From Stutzerimonas stutzeri (lineage in GTDB: Bacteria; Pseudomonadota; Gammaproteobacteria; Pseudomonadales; Pseudomonadaceae), in NCBI RefSeq assembly GCF_000952685.1, contig NZ_JYHV01000015.1, positions 62,001 through 126,000 on the forward strand: a DNA stretch of 64,000 nt, in the 5' to 3' direction. A model generated the notes under the pieces. It had not been told where the DNA came from. It searched no databases and saw nothing but the letters and a program-made list of their open reading frames with translations. This document shows, piece after piece, positions 26,113 to 34,050 of this stretch (position 1 is the first letter of the stretch; the number at the start of each line of letters is the position of its first letter). The position numbers and the translations under genes are program-made.

Positions 26113-26670
26113 ATGTCAGGCAAACCCGCAGCTCGCCTGAGCGACCCAACCTCCTGCCCGGTCCCCGGACATGGCACACCGGCCATCACGTCCGGCTCCC
26201 CGGATGTGCTGTTCAATAACCTCCCCGCTGCGCGCCTTGGAGATGCTGCTGGCTGTGGCCAGGCCATATCCGGTGCTTTCTCCTCCACCGTATTTATCAA
26301 CGGCAAGAATGCCGCGATGCTAGACAGTACGCTGAGCCATGGCGGAGTAATCATCGGCGGATCGGGTGATGTGCTGATTGGCGATACGGTTATCACGTCG
26401 CCCTTCACCGCTCCGCCACCTCTGGCGACCGACAAATGGATCAGCTTCCAGATTCCGGCAACTGAGCGTTACACCGGTTGGAAGTGCATCGCCCACTTCG
26501 ATGACGGATCTAGCCTTGATGGCGTCATCGGCAGCGACAACCGAGTGGCCTTTAGCAATCTCTCGGGGTCAATCTGCACCCGCGTTGAGATCCCCGTACC
26601 AGAGGCTGGCGAGCAGCCCGCCGTAACGGACAAGCTGCTCGCTATCATCTTTGAGAGTAGCCAAGTATGA
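26113..26670 (+). CDS. PAAR domain protein (type VI secretion spike tip)
   Basis: This 185-residue protein starts with a PAAR domain (residues 1-110). MSGKPAARLSDPTSCPVPGHG is the metal-binding entry, followed by repeated glycine turns: SGSPDVLFNNLPAARLGDAAGCG and GGVIIGGSGDVLIGD. PAAR proteins sharpen the VgrG spike and carry effectors through the type VI apparatus. Residues 115-185 form an extra beta-rich extension of unknown fold. ATG 26113 follows AAGGA. Its stop overlaps the next gene by four bases, so this is a loading module for the effector-like protein encoded after it. No VgrG or structural type VI genes are in the window. Confidence 0.85.
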   Translation: MSGKPAARLSDPTSCPVPGHGTPAITSGSPDVLFNNLPAARLGDAAGCGQAISGAFSSTVFINGKNAAMLDSTLSHGGVIIGGSGDVLIGDTVITSPFTAPPPLATDKWISFQIPATERYTGWKCIAHFDDGSSLDGVIGSDNRVAFSNLSGSICTRVEIPVPEAGEQPAVTDKLLAIIFESSQV

Positions 26671-27272
26671 CGGGGAGCATTGAGGTACTTGGCCAATACC
26701 AGACTCAGAGCGTTCACACCCTGCCCGGCTCGCCACTCGACGAGGCCCTCGCCAGCATGGAAGGCGTGGCGACAAGATTTTCACTTGATGCCATCAACGA
26801 CGCGCAGACACGCGCCAGCTACGCCGCAAACATCAAGCGGATATCCGCTCAGGTACGGTCGGATGTGGCAGCAGGCAGGATAAGCAGCCAGGCAGGGGTC
26901 GAGTTCTGCCACGAGATGCGCAACAAAATCATGGCGGAGCACCGCAAGCTGACTTCGGCTACCGGGCTCGCCAAAGCACAGCAGCACAAGCAAACTCCAC
27001 CAACCCTGCCTGAACTATTCGAAAAGTACGCCGCCCGCAAGTTTGGTAAGAAGGTAAAGGAGACTGCACGCCAAGGCATGATTATCGGCGCCGGTGCTGC
27101 TGGCGGGTTTCTCGCAGGCCTTGGCGTCTCGCTCGTCTGCGGCCCTGGCGCTCCTTTCTGTGCCATTGCCTTGGTACTTGCAGGCAGTGCAGCTGGCGGA
27201 GTTGCAGGCAGCCTGGCGGCCGATGCCCTAGATGACGAACTCGAGGAGCTCTCCAATTGGGAAGTGTTTTGA
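26667..27272 (+). CDS. Putative type VI effector with glycine-zipper membrane hairpin
   Basis: This is a 201-residue protein with no family I can name. Residues 1-130 are helical and polar. Residues 136-188 form two glycine/alanine-rich hydrophobic segments (GAGAAGGFLAGLGVSLV and AIALVLAGSAAGGVAGSLAA) separated by a CGPGAPFC turn, then an acidic tail. Glycine zippers of this kind occur in small pore-forming type VI toxins such as Tse4. The ATGA overlap with the PAAR gene and the overlap with the next gene make effector function likely. Two cysteines in the turn could form a disulfide in the periplasm. Toxicity is inferred, not shown. Confidence 0.65.
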   Translation: MTGSIEVLGQYQTQSVHTLPGSPLDEALASMEGVATRFSLDAINDAQTRASYAANIKRISAQVRSDVAAGRISSQAGVEFCHEMRNKIMAEHRKLTSATGLAKAQQHKQTPPTLPELFEKYAARKFGKKVKETARQGMIIGAGAAGGFLAGLGVSLVCGPGAPFCAIALVLAGSAAGGVAGSLAADALDDELEELSNWEVF

Positions 27273-27640
27273 CACACGACGACAAAGTTCGTTTATGGTC
27301 GGCGCTTTCAGATGTCTTCATCGACAACGAGATCGATTATCCGGCAATAGCACGGGAGGTGGCAGGATACGACCGTGCTGCGGTAAAGGAAGCCTTTTTC
27401 GAGGAGGTGGCACCCGTTTGCTACTCGAACATGCAGGCACCTATACCACCGATATGGACGGCATTCGACAGCACCCGGCTTGCCGATACCATTGACAGCA
27501 ACCAGCAGGCTCGTCGGAGTTCCAGGTTCCGCCGCATGCGCCACAAAGTTCTGGTCGCCTATCTGCGTTTTCGACTTCGTGGGGATTGGAGTCGCATCGA
27601 GCAAGAGTTGGAAGGGCAAGATTCGCAAAGGGCTGGCTGA
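27269..27640 (+). CDS. Putative immunity protein (DUF7079-like)
   Basis: This is a 123-residue soluble helical protein. The start RLWSALSDVFIDNEIDYPAIAREVAG and the middle EAFFEEVAPVCYSNMQAPIPPIWTAFD resemble the small DUF7079 proteins found beside type VI effectors; I rate that match as moderate. The best start is TTG 27269, overlapping the stop of the effector gene (TTGA) with GGGAAG just upstream. The C-terminus is strongly basic. Its position and coupling point to neutralising the preceding effector-like protein. Confidence 0.65.
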   Translation: MTHDDKVRLWSALSDVFIDNEIDYPAIAREVAGYDRAAVKEAFFEEVAPVCYSNMQAPIPPIWTAFDSTRLADTIDSNQQARRSSRFRRMRHKVLVAYLRFRLRGDWSRIEQELEGQDSQRAG

Positions 27641-28041
27641 GAATTGGATAATAGCGCTGCCTGCTGCGCATCGAGCGAGTCAGGCCGTCTCGCCCCATGA
27701 GCGCGCCCATCGTTGAAGCGAAGAAGCAGTGGCGATGACTGGTTTCGGCCAGAAGCAGTCGTCCTTACTTCGGCACATCAGTTACACCAGTCCTTCCGGG
27801 CCGTATGCGGCGCTTGCCACTTCTCTACCTGACCGTCGCCGTGAACCATACGCTCAGCTCTGCTTAATTTGTAACCGCCCAGCCTCACGCTGCTGAAAAG
27901 GGAGGCACTCTTTTAGCCAATACTCAACCGTACAATCTGCTGTATTGAAATCCTTATCGATACTTGCAAATAAAATTCACTCTAAAGATTGGGAGGCGCT
28001 TGCCGATATGCAAATAGGTTAATTTAAATTATTTAGACTAT
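27641..28041. other. Gap after the PAAR triad
   Basis: No complete gene is visible. It holds a GGCC hairpin repeat at 27737-27760. A plus frame from 27897 to 28022 ends ILANKIHSKDWEALADMQIG and looks protein-like, but it has no proper start; it may be a gene fragment. Confidence 0.4.
27737..27760. repeat. GGCC-loop hairpin repeat, copy 2
   Basis: GACTG and CAGTC arms, with inner TTTC/GAA pairing, surround a central GGCC. It has the same design as the copies at 25907, 29125 and 32654. Confidence 0.45.
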
Positions 28042-29022
28042 ATGCCGGGGTATAACATGCATGGAATTCGTGCCGAAACTATTATGTCAACGATAGATAG
28101 GCAGGCAGGGTCATTATCCAAGTATATACAGATAGGAACTAACGAATTCCTGCCGCCCCTCCAGCATGCATCTAGCAGTTTCCCTAAAAATGACGTTTCC
28201 TTATCCTCCGCTGCTTTAGAAATAGCCACAATCCTTAAGCGTAGCACCACTAACTCGAATGCGTCCGCCGCCTCGTTTGATAGCTTCATCCAGAACATGC
28301 ATAGCGAATTGTCCGCAAAAGGAAAAGATGCAGATATTCTTAAAGAAATACCGAAATCCAATGATCCAGGTCGAGTCGGGCTCGCCAAGCAAGCCGCTAA
28401 TTATCTCCTGAATATTCAGTATGGTGCTGAATCCTTATATGACGACGCATCTTCGGACAATCCTTTTGAAAGTCTGGACCGGAAGTCTTTATCGTCGATA
28501 GCGTTTGATGATTCTGGCGCTTTTACCTCTGCTGAACGGCAGGTAGCTTTCTTTGAATTATCGACGCGAGATGCTGAATTTCGTATCAAGGTTTATGATA
28601 CACAACCTCATATTTCAGTGAGCGATGGTTTTCAGGGACAGATTACGACCTTGCTGGCGGATGCAAGCCTAGTTTCCGCGATGAGTGAAGCGGAGCAGTC
28701 CTGGAGAGAATGGCCTTCTTCTGAAGAGCTTACTGCACGAGCAAGTTTAATCATGGATAGCTCCGGGAAAGAGGCAGCACCCCTTCCGTCCTACCAAAAC
28801 CTCAAAGGAACTGATAATTCTGTGTTGGCAGCAGTTACGAATAAGGAAGGCTCAACCTCCTGGAAAAATATCTCTATCAAAGATCTAAATTCGTCGGCTC
28901 TGGCCGTAAGCCTAATAGACTCCTCGTTCGAACTCAATTTAAGCCCATTGAATAAAAGCAAAAGTGTTTCAGGCAGCTTGTGGGTGTCTCTATATACGGA
29001 GATTGACAGCTTTCGGAAGTAG
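28042..29022 (+). CDS. Serine-rich hypothetical protein
   Basis: This is a 326-residue soluble protein with high serine content and no signal peptide. One segment, NPFESLDRKSLSSIAFDDSGAFTSAERQVAF, resembles a motif (NPF..L.R..L..I..D.SG.FT..ER) that I recall from uncharacterised Pseudomonas proteins; that link is from memory and unproven. The DNA is AT-richer than the core genome and no ribosome site supports the first ATG. ATG 28057 or 28084 could also be used. It follows the PAAR triad at a distance but is not clearly part of it. Confidence 0.6.
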   Translation: MPGYNMHGIRAETIMSTIDRQAGSLSKYIQIGTNEFLPPLQHASSSFPKNDVSLSSAALEIATILKRSTTNSNASAASFDSFIQNMHSELSAKGKDADILKEIPKSNDPGRVGLAKQAANYLLNIQYGAESLYDDASSDNPFESLDRKSLSSIAFDDSGAFTSAERQVAFFELSTRDAEFRIKVYDTQPHISVSDGFQGQITTLLADASLVSAMSEAEQSWREWPSSEELTARASLIMDSSGKEAAPLPSYQNLKGTDNSVLAAVTNKEGSTSWKNISIKDLNSSALAVSLIDSSFELNLSPLNKSKSVSGSLWVSLYTEIDSFRK

Positions 29023-29124
29023 CTGCCTAAGCCGGTGTCATTTCAAGTTACTCAGCGATAACTAGCGTGCGCACATGGTGCTCAGGAATATGGAGCGGAT
29101 GCAACGCTAAAGGGTACTTTGGAA

Positions 29125-29150
29125 TGACCGCTTCCGGGCCAGAAGCTGCC
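29125..29150. repeat. GGCC-loop hairpin repeat, copy 3
   Basis: The arms GCTTC (29130-29134) and GAAGC (29142-29146) enclose CGGGCCA. The 249-base gap around it (29023-29271) shows no gene. Confidence 0.45.
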
Positions 29151-29271
29151 TGTGATGATCTACAGCAAACGGCCTGAAGCGAACGCCACTAGTGCACCAC
29201 AAAAACTGGCCTGCGACGCTGCATCTATTCATAACGGCAGGATAAGATCGGGTCTGCAACGCCCTAATGCT

Positions 29272-29811
29272 TTAGCGTGGCGAGTCTGTGAGTACAAGAG
29301 TTCCATTGCGGAGCGCAAAATATCCAGCGTTATTTACGTGTATATTTTCCGAATTATTATATGGAGGAGTGCATTCTACATATGCACGCAAGACAAAATG
29401 GTTTTGCTCTGCAGGGTATTTGCTTAATACTGGAAGCGCGTGAGCAATGCACTCATTTATTTCATCTGGATAGATGCGCTCCACACTATTCGGATTAATA
29501 AGACCACCAAGATAAGTATAGTCTTCCTTCACTACGCTGAATGTATTGTTTCCAGCAGATATACGCAAAATGAACCTAACCTTGAATGACGAAACACTAT
29601 TCCTGGAGCTTATGTTAGCAACATCAACCCTAACGCGATCATTTTCTGGCATAACAGAAACTTTGATGATGGGGAAATGCTCGTATTGCTCCAAGCGTTT
29701 CTGTAAATCAAAAGTTGCATTCGATGCCTGCTTGGCCTCTCGCCGTGCTTTCCAAGAAATACCAAGTGCCAATATTGCAACTGCCGTTGTGATCAAGAAC
29801 TTCCAATCCAT
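29272..29811 (-). CDS. Hypothetical protein with N-terminal membrane anchor
   Basis: This is a 179-residue protein. It begins MDWKFLITTAVAILALGISW, a single transmembrane segment, followed by a basic and coiled stretch (KARREAKQASNATFDLQKRLEQYEHF) and a soluble beta-rich domain (IIKVSVMPENDRVRVDVANISSRN onward). It is AT-rich and carries no recognised domain. It is convergent with the serine-rich gene and lies inside the accessory stretch. The function is unknown; membrane-anchored proteins of this shape are common in mobile islands. Confidence 0.6.
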   Translation of the reverse strand: MDWKFLITTAVAILALGISWKARREAKQASNATFDLQKRLEQYEHFPIIKVSVMPENDRVRVDVANISSRNSVSSFKVRFILRISAGNNTFSVVKEDYTYLGGLINPNSVERIYPDEINECIAHALPVLSKYPAEQNHFVLRAYVECTPPYNNSENIHVNNAGYFALRNGTLVLTDSPR

Positions 29812-29949
29812 GCTTACTCCTATGAGAAATGGGTGTGGACTTATTTATAGGGTAGGCCGGCTACTTTTGGCCGCTTCGAGCCTGACACGATAGGCAAATA
29901 CCGGCCAAGAGTAGTCATTACATACTTATAAAAAGGACGGAGTGTTTAA

Positions 29950-30636
29950 TTACGCGATTTCTAATCCGTATTGAAATAGCGCCATGTCCATAACTCGCGC
30001 AGTGGGGTATGGAAGTTTTAGACGTCCTGTTTCTAGGTGCAAGGTGGGGGCGTTTAGCTCCCGAACCACGCCGGCCAAAGCGGTAAGTCCCTTCCCGCTG
30101 GCGGCGGTTATGAAGGGACGTCGGGGAAATAAATCACGGCAGGCCGCGATGTAAAAACGGTCAAGCGCCGGGCATTCTCCCCAGACCCCCATCAGAATTT
30201 TCGTCTTGAGAGTAGCAGTCCAAGAGACGTTAGATGCTAACGATTCCATGGAGCCCAGTACTGAGTCCATCAACGTCTGGTGGTATACCAGTTTCGGAGC
30301 GCCTGGGGCGAAATCATCCATAGAAAGCTCCAACAACTCGGGGCCTTGACCTTCAAACAGAAGCTTGGCTAAAGCCTTCATCAGATCTAGGTTGCTATTC
30401 TGCAAAAGCCCTGATGAGCCGCGAAACATTCCCCAGTTCGCTAGGTAGAAGCCAATGTGTAGCGCAGTGGTCTCTATCTGATCCTCTGAGATGAGGTCAG
30501 CCCAGTTAGCACGGGATTCGTTCCAGATGTACTCGTAAAGGAACTCCCAGGCTTTGAGTCTTGGATAATCGTTGCCCGGCGAGGGCAGGATGTTTTGGTA
30601 ATAGGCTTCAGCGTAGATGTTAGCGTCAAAGGTCAT
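29950..30636 (-). CDS. Partner protein of the GHKL-nuclease (unknown family)
   Basis: This is a 228-residue soluble protein starting MTFDANIYAEAYYQNILPSPG. ATG 30636 has a strong AGGAAG site and lies 52 bases after the stop of the GHKL-nuclease gene, so the two form an operon; upstream codons would overlap that gene. The sequence looks mostly helical (ALHIGFYLANWGMFRGSSGLL, LDLMKALAKLLFEGQGPELLEL). I recognise no domain or catalytic motif. By position it could be a regulator, sensor or adaptor of the nuclease. It is the last gene of the operon. Confidence 0.7.
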   Translation of the reverse strand: MTFDANIYAEAYYQNILPSPGNDYPRLKAWEFLYEYIWNESRANWADLISEDQIETTALHIGFYLANWGMFRGSSGLLQNSNLDLMKALAKLLFEGQGPELLELSMDDFAPGAPKLVYHQTLMDSVLGSMESLASNVSWTATLKTKILMGVWGECPALDRFYIAACRDLFPRRPFITAASGKGLTALAGVVRELNAPTLHLETGRLKLPYPTARVMDMALFQYGLEIA

Positions 30637-30688
30637 GCCCGACTTCCTGTAAACCTTGAGGGTGTGATTGCTAATGTGGCGAGGAGAA

Positions 30689-32437
30689 CTAGGCCGGACG
30701 TGATTGCAACTGCCACTGAATTTGTCTTCTGGCAGTGGAAAAGACATCGACGAAAAGCATTGCCGAAACGTTAGGTTCGAGGTTGGCAGCGGGGAAATCC
30801 TCAGACCGCTTGCCTCCGATTATCAGCACCTTGATTGGTTTGCTGACATGTTTGGCGAAATCATGGCGATAGCTGGTCGCTTGCTGGTAATCAACGTATT
30901 TGAGTGCATGACTGGGGCGTTTGAACTCAATCAGCAAATATGCTCCATTGAGGTCTTCGCTTAGGAGGAGGTCAGGTCGTTTGGAGGCGAGTTCGCCTAC
31001 GTACCGGTCACCGAGATAGTCTTCCACCTGACGTTGTAGTGTCTTGTTAGAGCTGAACAGCGAGTACTCTGGCCCAAGTATCCAGAGGCTGTTCTCTATC
31101 GCTCGATGCATAGTCGCCTCAAGGGTGTTGGTCGTTGCTGCCAACATCTCGAGTTGATCCAAGTAAGCGGATCGAGCGTTGGCTTGTTCTACAAGGAAGG
31201 CCATATCTGCAAGGCCAAATTCGCTGAGTGAGTCCACTACGGCAGAGATGTCACGACGCTTTGCATCGGCAACATGCTCAAGAAGAATTCGGTAGTCGGA
31301 CCGTTCGAGTGCTTCCAAAATTACAAATACGATTGGCTCGACTTTGCTAGGGGCTTCGTCATAGTACTTTTCCAAGATTCGTTTGATGGCACGATCTGCG
31401 TACTCACGCTTGAACTCTGGCATTCCAGCCAATCGCTCATGAATTGTCTTCTGCAACCGAGCGTGAGCCAGACGCATCTCCATTCCGTGCGTCTCTACAA
31501 ACGCATCCCTAAGCTTCGCCTGTACGTGCTCTGACACTTGGTGGAATAACTCACTGTTTTCTACAACAGCATCCCATCCCGCAGTGACATGTTCGCTCAA
31601 CCCATCGGCGTCGATTTCACCAAACATTTTTCTGAGAAGCTTGGGCGGAAAATCATCGCATTCGTCTAGGCCGAAGAAGCTTGGCTTTCCCACGGCTTTA
31701 CCGTCGACCATCAACGTGATTCCCGGCTGGCGCAGGCCGGTCTTGGCATCACTGATGGCGAAGCGCAAGATTACATCACCTACATCAGGTAGAGTGGTGC
31801 TGTCTTCGCGGTAAGTCCCAGAGAGATCGTCGATGGCCAGGGGCTTGCCATTGACCATGATACTGAAGCCTTTCTGTCTGCCATACTCTTGGAGAAGAAT
31901 CTGGCGAAGCTTAATGGCATCGGGGTAGGCTAGTTCTTGGTGTAGATCCGACAGCGTTATTGTGGTGCCGTGAAGCTCTGGTGAGCAAGGCACCACTTCA
32001 GCATCAATTGGTAAGTGTTCGATATCAGCCTGCTCCTCCAGCGCTTTTAAACTCAACGTGAAGCTGACTTCACTGCTCCGTGCGTAAGTTGTCAGTTTCA
32101 TAACTGATGCAGCCATCAAGCCTGCGAACTTACCGATTCCTTTTCGACCTTTGATTAGTCGTTGCTTTCCAGTCGTTCGCAGGCCGCGTTTGGAGCGACG
32201 ATCAGATGCAATTTTTAAGTAATGAGCGGAGAGTTCCTGGGCGGTCATCCCCGTCCCGTCATCTATGACTAAAACTGGATCATTGCTGAGGGGGGCAGGT
32301 AGAGTGATCGACACCTGCTCCGCATCAGCATCCCAAGCGTTATCTACTAGCTCCTTCAATGCCTTCTCAGTGGATGAGTACTCTTGGCTGAGTAGAGTTG
32401 CCAATCGTGAGTCCACTTGGAAATGTAATTTTTTCAT
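30689..32437 (-). CDS. GHKL ATPase fused to a PD-(D/E)xK nuclease domain
   Basis: This is a 582-residue protein. The N-terminus is an HSP90/MutL/MORC-type ATPase: the N-box KELVDNAWDADA (residues 28-39, with E29 and N33), the G1 motif DDGTGM (59-64) and the G2 motif GRKGIGKFA (97-105). The middle is a long helical region. The C-terminus has PD-(D/E)xK nuclease signs: D489 in RPDLLL, E504 and K506 in LLIEFKRP, then YQQATSY near 518, like the QxxxY motif of RecB-type nucleases. This architecture, with one downstream partner gene in an AT-leaning island, suggests a DNA-targeting defence system. The function is inferred and I know no named match. Confidence 0.8.
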   Translation of the reverse strand: MKKLHFQVDSRLATLLSQEYSSTEKALKELVDNAWDADAEQVSITLPAPLSNDPVLVIDDGTGMTAQELSAHYLKIASDRRSKRGLRTTGKQRLIKGRKGIGKFAGLMAASVMKLTTYARSSEVSFTLSLKALEEQADIEHLPIDAEVVPCSPELHGTTITLSDLHQELAYPDAIKLRQILLQEYGRQKGFSIMVNGKPLAIDDLSGTYREDSTTLPDVGDVILRFAISDAKTGLRQPGITLMVDGKAVGKPSFFGLDECDDFPPKLLRKMFGEIDADGLSEHVTAGWDAVVENSELFHQVSEHVQAKLRDAFVETHGMEMRLAHARLQKTIHERLAGMPEFKREYADRAIKRILEKYYDEAPSKVEPIVFVILEALERSDYRILLEHVADAKRRDISAVVDSLSEFGLADMAFLVEQANARSAYLDQLEMLAATTNTLEATMHRAIENSLWILGPEYSLFSSNKTLQRQVEDYLGDRYVGELASKRPDLLLSEDLNGAYLLIEFKRPSHALKYVDYQQATSYRHDFAKHVSKPIKVLIIGGKRSEDFPAANLEPNVSAMLFVDVFSTARRQIQWQLQSRPA

Positions 32438-33067
32438 CGCGCGACCATGTCCCTATTTCTCATCCGCTCAAATACGAATCCTTCCGGGCAGGACGCCTCA
32501 CGGATACCGGTTAATACGAAGTTTTAACCGATACGACCATTGATGGCAATTGGCCTCAATTGACGTTGTACCGAGGAGCATGAGGGGCCGTCACAGAGAG
32601 GCCTATAGGTACGTTGCGTAATAAGGTGACAGATTTACTCACGGGCTAACCGTCCGCTTCTGGCCGAAAGCGGCCTTTCGTTGTCCGTCATCTTACGCCA
32701 GTAGCATTGCCTCTTTTGTATTTGGCAGGCTCTCGGTTTTTCTTTATGGATAGTCGCTGGTCTGGGCTAATACCGAGTCACAAACAGCTCAGGCTAAGTT
32801 TATTTGTTGAGACAGGCCAAAGCTGTTAGATGATCGCTGTTGGCGGTTTATGGATTTTGTTTGTTGCCCTAGTGAGCCGATAACATCGCACCCGCATCTG
32901 GCTGCGGATATCACACCTGGCAGGCAGCCGTGCGGTCAGCTGCAGTCGGTGGTGAACTGCCTGAGATCATCCAATGAATCGTAGGCTGGAGCGCATGTGT
33001 TCGCTGTAGCTCTCAGTCACGACGCGATAAGCTTGCTCCGACAAAAATAACTCCCAGACCGTGAATC
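32438..33067. other. Gap between the GHKL operon and a LysR gene
   Basis: These 630 bases hold no supported gene. They include the upstream side of the GHKL-nuclease operon, a GGCC hairpin at 32654-32673 and the promoter side of the LysR gene. Its length and mixed composition fit the edge of an accessory insertion, but I see no direct repeat or integrase. Confidence 0.5.
32654..32673. repeat. GGCC-loop hairpin repeat, copy 4
   Basis: A perfect 6-bp stem, CCGCTT with AAGCGG, surrounds CTGGCCGA. It is the best formed of the four copies scattered between 25.9 and 32.7 kb. Confidence 0.5.
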
Positions 33068-33976
33068 ATGAAGATCCAGCCGCTTCCCCCACTCAATAGC
33101 CTGGTGGCGTTCGAAGCTGCCGCGCGCCACCTGAGTTTTACCGCGGCGGCAAGTGAGTTGAGCGTCACGCAAGGTGCTATCAGCCGTCAGGTTCGTCTGT
33201 TGGAAGAGTATCTGGGCAAAGGTCTGTTCGAGCGGACGACTCGCTCGATGCGCCTGACGCCGACCGGGACTCAGTACTATGAAACGGTGCGATCGGCCTT
33301 GCTCGATGTTGCCAAGGCCACCGGTGAGATCAGGCACTGGCGAGGCGCGCAGCAGGTCACGGTGGCTACCAGTACGGCAATGGCCTCGCTTTGGCTGTTG
33401 CCCAAAGTCACAGAATTTCAGCGGGCGAACGAGGACATCGATCTTCGCATCATCGCCCATGACCACGTGAAGAGTTATTCACGTCTGGAATGCGATCTCG
33501 CGCTTTACTACTGCCGCAGCACGCCGAACGACATGTTGGTGACTCCTCTGTTCCGGGAGGAGGTGTTCCCGGTGTGCAGTCCCGAGTACTTGGCGAAGCA
33601 TCCAGAGCTGCGTGATATCGATCAGTTGGCTGGATGCACCTGGCTGTGGCTCGAAGACTCGCAAAGGGATTGGATCGGCTGGAACGAGTGGTTCGAGCGA
33701 CTCGGAAGCAAGCCTCCGGAGCCGAAGCGCCGGATCAATATCAACAGTTATTCGATGTTGGTCCAGTCTGCCTTGAGTGGGCAGGGGATTGCGTTGGGGT
33801 GGTTGAATCTGGTCGATAGCCATTTGCAGAGCGGCGACCTGGTGCGTCCGATCGAAGCCTCGTTGACCACCGATGCTCAGTTCTGCCTTCTCGAGCCGTT
33901 GGAACGGGGCCGTGCTCGCCCGAGCGTCAGGCTGTTCCATGCCTGGCTGATGGATCAATTGCCGGTCCATCCCTGA
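33068..33976 (+). CDS. LysR family regulator (GcvA-like)
   Basis: This 302-residue regulator has an N-terminal helix-turn-helix (LNSLVAFEAAARHLSFTAAASELSV, TQGAISRQVRLLEEYLG) and a GcvA-type effector domain with LFREEVFPVCSPEYLAKHP and SGQGIALGWLNLVD. It is convergent with the BCCT gene, and the Rieske cluster begins beyond that. It is the closest regulator to this catabolic cluster and its probable activator. The ligand is likely the transported amine or a breakdown product. Confidence 0.88.
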   Translation: MKIQPLPPLNSLVAFEAAARHLSFTAAASELSVTQGAISRQVRLLEEYLGKGLFERTTRSMRLTPTGTQYYETVRSALLDVAKATGEIRHWRGAQQVTVATSTAMASLWLLPKVTEFQRANEDIDLRIIAHDHVKSYSRLECDLALYYCRSTPNDMLVTPLFREEVFPVCSPEYLAKHPELRDIDQLAGCTWLWLEDSQRDWIGWNEWFERLGSKPPEPKRRININSYSMLVQSALSGQGIALGWLNLVDSHLQSGDLVRPIEASLTTDAQFCLLEPLERGRARPSVRLFHAWLMDQLPVHP

Positions 33977-33980
33977 CGCA

Positions 33981-34017
33981 GGAAAAAGAAAAGGCCGCCG
34001 ATTCATTATCGGCGGCC
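33981..34017 (-). terminator. Intrinsic terminator of the BCCT gene
   Basis: A perfect 10-bp stem (GGCCGCCGAT with ATCGGCGGCC, 5-base loop) is followed on the minus strand by a T-rich run (TTTTCTTTTTCC). It lies between the convergent LysR and BCCT genes. Confidence 0.85.
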
Positions 34018-34050
34018 CTGAGGTCCGTGAGCTTCGCTGGACGTTAGTGG

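Noticed and set aside
27897-28022. Short plus-strand frame ending in a plausible helix
   Set aside because: It has no start codon with a ribosome site beyond a TTG, and is too short to assign; it may be a remnant.
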